Below the pieces are notes generated by a model. The model did no database searches, was not told the DNA's origin, and saw only the letters and a list, made by a program, of their open reading frames with translations. This document shows, piece by piece, positions 60,833 through 64,000 of a DNA stretch of 64,000 bases. The translations under genes and the position numbers were made by a program. The DNA is from Algoriphagus pacificus (GTDB lineage: Bacteria > Bacteroidota > Bacteroidia > Cytophagales > Cyclobacteriaceae): contig NZ_JAFKCU010000003.1 in assembly GCF_017254845.1 (NCBI RefSeq), positions 624,270 to 688,269 on the forward strand, given 5' to 3'. Positions within the stretch are counted from its first letter, which is position 1, and every line of letters begins with the position of its first letter.

Positions 60833-62569
60833 ATGAAAAAAACATTTAATCCGCAGGATTGGATAGAAAATCCAAGCCAGCAACAAATAAATACAGAGCC
60901 AAAAGAAAATACACCTCAACCAAATCTTTCAGATGTTGAGCAGATCATTCAGCAAATTGAAGCCAACCAGATTGATATAGCCACCGCTTACAGCGATTGG
61001 CGAAATATCGGGTTTGCCTTTGCTGACGAATTTGGCGAATCAGGGCGTGACTATTTCCATAGAATCAGCAGATTCTATGCAGACTATTCAGCCAATGATT
61101 GTGATAGGCAGTTTGACAACTGCCTAAAGGCAAAAGGTCAGGGAATTTCCCTAAAGACCTTCTTTTACCATGCCAAGCAAGCAGGAATACCAATCAGTAA
61201 GGAAAAGGTAAAAAAAGAAGAACCTCCACAAACACTTCCAAACCTTCCTGATACTATATTTCCTGAGCTTCCTGAACTTCTGCAACAAGTTACAGAAGTA
61301 GCCACTTCAAAAGAAGAAAGAGATTTATTGCTTTTAGGCTCCTTGGTGGCAATCAGTGCATGTTTGCCAAAATTCTTTGGAAAGTATGACGGTAGAAAAG
61401 TTTTCGCTAATCTATTTCTGTTTGTCACAGCCCAGGCATCCGCAGGTAAAGGCCGCATGGTACTTTGTAGGCAATTGGTGCAACCAATACATAAAGAACT
61501 GCGGGAACAAGCCAAAATGCTCAAGCAGCAATATGAATTGGAATTGGCAGAATACAACGCCAAAAAGGGTAAAGAAGAAGGTGTTGAAAAACCCGGTAAA
61601 CCACCCGAAAAAATGCTCTTCATTCCTGCCAACAATAGCTCTACTGGTGCTTATCAACTGTTGAATGATAGTGATGGAAAAGGACTGATCTTTGAAACAG
61701 AAGGTGATACACTATCACAAGCATTCAAGAGTGATTACGGCAATTATAGTGAAGGCTTCCGCAAAGCTTTCCACCATGAAACCATCTCCTACTATCGAAG
61801 AACCGACCGTGAAATGGTGGATATAGAAAGCCCCTGCCTTTCGGCAGTGCTTTCAGGAACACCAAAACAGATTTCTGCTTTGATTCCAAATGCTGAAAAC
61901 GGCTTATTCAGCCGTTTCATCTTCTATTTTATGAATGTAAGGACCAACTGGAAAGATGTGTTCGCAGATGCTACCGAAAACGGCTTAGATGACCACTTTG
62001 ATGCCTTGGGCGCTCGCTTTTATGAACTATTCAAGATACTTAAATCCGGTAGTGAAATAGAATTTTGTTTGACAGCAGAACAGAAAAACCAATTCAATCA
62101 GTTTTTCGCACAAGTCCAAGATCAATACATTGCTTTGCAAGGGTTGGACTACATGGCTACTGTTCGTAGAATGGGTTTAGTTGCCTTTCGCATCAGTATG
62201 ATTTTTACGGCTTTGCGAATTTTAGAAACTGGTGATACCAGCTCCCAGATGGTCTGTGAAGAGCGAGACTTTCAAGCTGCAATCAGTATGGTTAAAGTAC
62301 TGGTGAAGCATTCGAGCAAAGTATTCAATGAGTTGCCGGAAGATGAAAAGCCCCCGTCTCGTAAAAACCGAAAGCAGAAGTTTTTGGAAGCTTTACCGAA
62401 AAACTTCAACCGTCAGAAATACTTGGAAGTTGCCAAGGCATTGAATGTTGCCGACAAAACTGCGGAAGGTTACATCACTGAGTTCGCCAAAAAAGGATTG
62501 ATCCATCGAGAAATGCAAGACCACTACATTAACCTTTCAGTAGATGACAACCCTACACCAACCAACTAG
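60833..62569 (+). CDS. DUF3987 helicase-like protein with PriCT-type N-terminus
   Basis: The frame opens at 60815; the ATG at 60833 (MKKTFNPQDWIEN) is preferred. The product is about 578 residues. Residues about 40-130 resemble primase C-terminal domains (IATAYSDWRNIGFAFADEFGESGRDYFHRISRFYADY). The rest is DUF3987, related to SF3-like ATPases, with the P-loop-like region FVTAQASAGKGRMVL. Together with the VirE_N protein it probably forms a split primase-helicase for the element. The C-terminus has a winged-helix-like stretch (KALNVADKTAEGYITEFAKKGLIH). Confidence 0.78.
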   Translation: MKKTFNPQDWIENPSQQQINTEPKENTPQPNLSDVEQIIQQIEANQIDIATAYSDWRNIGFAFADEFGESGRDYFHRISRFYADYSANDCDRQFDNCLKAKGQGISLKTFFYHAKQAGIPISKEKVKKEEPPQTLPNLPDTIFPELPELLQQVTEVATSKEERDLLLLGSLVAISACLPKFFGKYDGRKVFANLFLFVTAQASAGKGRMVLCRQLVQPIHKELREQAKMLKQQYELELAEYNAKKGKEEGVEKPGKPPEKMLFIPANNSSTGAYQLLNDSDGKGLIFETEGDTLSQAFKSDYGNYSEGFRKAFHHETISYYRRTDREMVDIESPCLSAVLSGTPKQISALIPNAENGLFSRFIFYFMNVRTNWKDVFADATENGLDDHFDALGARFYELFKILKSGSEIEFCLTAEQKNQFNQFFAQVQDQYIALQGLDYMATVRRMGLVAFRISMIFTALRILETGDTSSQMVCEERDFQAAISMVKVLVKHSSKVFNELPEDEKPPSRKNRKQKFLEALPKNFNRQKYLEVAKALNVADKTAEGYITEFAKKGLIHREMQDHYINLSVDDNPTPTN

Positions 62570-62693
62570 CCAAATAAGGAAACTCAGGATTTTAAGGATG
62601 TTAAGGACTTAGCTTCCTGAGTATCCCCTGTTTCCTTAATTTCCTGATTTCAAAATCTCTCAGGTAATTTCTTTTACTACACCTTTCTTTTCT

Positions 62694-62701
62694 TATATTT
62701 G
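62694..62701 (+). promoter_or_regulatory. -7 box TATATTTG upstream of the XRE gene
   Basis: A perfect TAnnTTTG match, 29 bp before the ATG, overlapping the operator-like repeats described at 62698-62721. No -33 TTG is seen. Confidence 0.65.
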
Positions 62702-62721
62702 ACAAATATTGACAAGTCAAA
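62698..62721. promoter_or_regulatory. Operator-like repeats at the XRE/hsdM promoter
   Basis: TTTGAC (62698-62703) and GTCAAA (62716-62721) are inverted with a 12-bp spacer. TTGACAA also occurs twice, 10 bp apart (62699-62705, 62709-62715). They overlap the end of the -7 box, as expected for self-control by the XRE protein. Confidence 0.6.
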
Positions 62722-62730
62722 TGAACGGCA

Positions 62731-63027
62731 ATGAATTATCTAGGTAATAGGGTTCGTGAGCTTCGGGAAACAAAAGGCATTCTGATGCGACAGGTAGCCG
62801 CCTTCATCGAAGTGGATACTGCTTTAATTAGCAAACTGGAACGTGGAGAGAGAAAGGCGCAACGAGATCAAATCACCAAGATTGCTGAGTTCCTTGAAGC
62901 GGACGAAAAGGAACTTACCCTCCTTTGGCTTGCAGATAGAATCACAGATGATATTAAGGACGAGCCACAGGCTCTTGAAGCCTTGAAGTTTGTAGAAAAA
63001 CAATTTAAAAAGAACCTAAATGGCTAA
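62731..63027 (+). CDS. XRE-family regulator next to hsdM
   Basis: This 98-residue protein is a helix-turn-helix XRE domain ([51 protein letters not shown]). Its end overlaps the hsdM start by 8 bp. Size, position and the repeats at its promoter fit a controller (C) protein of a restriction system that times restriction after entry into a new host. Regulation is inferred from layout. Confidence 0.88.
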   Translation: MNYLGNRVRELRETKGILMRQVAAFIEVDTALISKLERGERKAQRDQITKIAEFLEADEKELTLLWLADRITDDIKDEPQALEALKFVEKQFKKNLNG

Positions 63028-64000
63028 AAAAGAAAAAGACATCCAAGAAGAATCAATCGAAAAGAAACTCTGGAAGTCAGCAGATAAGCTCCGTAAGAAT
63101 ATGGATGCTGCCGAATACAAGCATGTGGTGTTGGGCTTAATCTTCCTCAAATACATTTCAGATGCCTTTGAAGAATTGTACCAGAAGTTAAAGACAGGTG
63201 AAGGAGAATATGAAGGTGCTGATGCGGAAGACAAAAACGAGTATGTAGCTGAAAAGGTCTTTTATGTTCCACCACAAGCCCGTTGGTCTTTCCTGATGGG
63301 TAGAGCGAAACAACCTACTATTGGTAAAGATGTAGATGATGCGATGGAATCTTTGGAAAAAGACAATATTTCATTAAAAGGAGTTTTACCGAAGGTTTAT
63401 GCAAAAACTAATTTGGACAAACAAAGTCTTGGGTCTCTTATTGATTTAATAGGTACGATAGCACTTGGTGACAAGGTTTCACGCAGTAAGGATGTTTTAG
63501 GGCAGATTTACGAATATTTCTTAGGCCGATTTGCACTTGCGGAAGGGAAAAAGGGTGGTCAGTTTTACACCCCTCGAAATGTTGTTGAATTATTGGTAGA
63601 ACTTATTGAGCCTTACGAAGGCAGAGTCTTTGATCCTTGCTGTGGTTCTGGCGGGATGTTTGTCCAAAGTGATCGTTTTGTTCAATATCATCAAGACCAC
63701 TACAATGCTGAAAAAAATAAACTTCAATTAAATCCATCAGATAGGATTTCTATTTACGGTCAAGAAAGCAATGAGACCACATGGCGTTTATGCAAAATGA
63801 ATTTAGCAATTCGTGGAATTGATAGTTCGAACGTAAGATGGAATAATGAAGGGTCTTTCTTGAATGACGCACACAAAGATTTAAAAGCTGATTTTATAAT
63901 TGCCAATCCACCCTTTAATGATAGTGATTGGAGTGGCGAGTTGCTTAGAAATGATGGACGATGGATTTTTGGCGTGCCACCAGCATCCAATGCGAACTTT
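63020..64000 (+). CDS. hsdM: Type I DNA methyltransferase subunit M, partial (runs off the right edge)
   Basis: The ATG at 63020 overlaps the XRE gene; the frame stays open for 327 codons to the last base of the window. N-terminal helical domain [53 protein letters not shown]. The SAM motif is DPCCGSGGM at residue 205 onward and the catalytic NPPF at residue 296. It belongs to a different HsdM subgroup than the one at 9718. hsdS and hsdR would follow outside the window. Confidence 0.92.
   Translation, partial: MAKKEKDIQEESIEKKLWKSADKLRKNMDAAEYKHVVLGLIFLKYISDAFEELYQKLKTGEGEYEGADAEDKNEYVAEKVFYVPPQARWSFLMGRAKQPTIGKDVDDAMESLEKDNISLKGVLPKVYAKTNLDKQSLGSLIDLIGTIALGDKVSRSKDVLGQIYEYFLGRFALAEGKKGGQFYTPRNVVELLVELIEPYEGRVFDPCCGSGGMFVQSDRFVQYHQDHYNAEKNKLQLNPSDRISIYGQESNETTWRLCKMNLAIRGIDSSNVRWNNEGSFLNDAHKDLKADFIIANPPFNDSDWSGELLRNDGRWIFGVPPASNANF

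Larger units (their letters stand above)
56332..64000. mobile_element. Second integrative element, left part, beside mnmE
   Basis: The genes are a zinc-finger/excisionase-like protein, tyrosine integrase, a DUF protein, two helix-turn-helix proteins, a VirE_N-type protein, a DUF3987 protein, an XRE regulator and a type I HsdM. This is a usual order for Bacteroidota integrative elements carrying restriction systems. The right end is outside the window, and no transfer gene is visible in the part shown. Confidence 0.75.

Overview
The window looks like chromosomal DNA of a Bacteroidota bacterium, most likely Cytophagales (Cyclobacteriaceae/Algoriphagus-like). The evidence is -7 promoter boxes of the TAnnTTTG type, a short 287-residue primary sigma factor, a DUF5686 outer-membrane protein, a 6-bladed beta-propeller lipoprotein, a bacillithiol deacetylase (BshB1), DUF349 and DUF3871 proteins, and the general A+T richness. 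Species is an inference from gene families; no database was searched.

Layout. (1) 113-15297 is a complete 15-kb genomic island in the 3' part of a tRNA-Thr(UGU) gene. It is bounded by a 69-bp direct repeat and has a tyrosine integrase beside the intact tRNA. It carries a type I restriction-modification operon, hsdM-hsdS-TIR-hsdR, with a TIR-domain gene packed between hsdS and hsdR. A membrane protein and an RHS-like lipoprotein trail the operon, and there is a helicase-like gene and a DUF3871/RadC/RecA-like ATPase module. (2) 15400-48474 is core chromosome read almost entirely on the minus strand: DUF349, yqgE, bshB1, M23 peptidase, trxB, rpoD, pnp, rpsO, an LptF/G permease, thrS-infC-rpmI-rplT, envelope proteins, oxidoreductases, a HerA-like ATPase and dapD. 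Inside it, 27750-28915 is a scrambled locus with one intact tRNA-Met, several tRNA-Met fragments disrupted by short palindromes, and two near-identical GIY-YIG genes. (3) Around 48.5-49.9 kb the coding strand flips to plus. The 320-bp gap at 49629-49949 holds a cluster of DnaA-box-like sequences and A+T-rich DNA, so it is a candidate replication origin. (4) 49950-56331 is one tightly overlapping plus-strand operon: mntR, a four-gene Mn/Zn ABC transporter, a thioredoxin-fold protein and mnmE. One permease is fused to a DtxR-like domain. (5) From 56332 to the right edge is a second mobile element starting at the 3' end of mnmE. It has a zinc-finger/excisionase-like protein, tyrosine integrase, several helix-turn-helix proteins, a VirE_N/primase-like protein, a DUF3987 helicase-like protein, an XRE regulator, and the first 327 codons of a second, unrelated hsdM that runs off the window.

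How it fits together. Both elements are integrase-driven carriers of type I restriction systems placed in conserved RNA-modification or tRNA targets; neither shows conjugation genes in view. The TIR gene inside the first hsd operon may be a second line of phage defence that acts when restriction fails, as PrrC does in some type I loci; this is inference. The mnt operon appears metal-regulated through two TTTAG-N6-CTAAA operators in front of mntR, one of which overlaps the promoter and shares the gap with the proposed origin.
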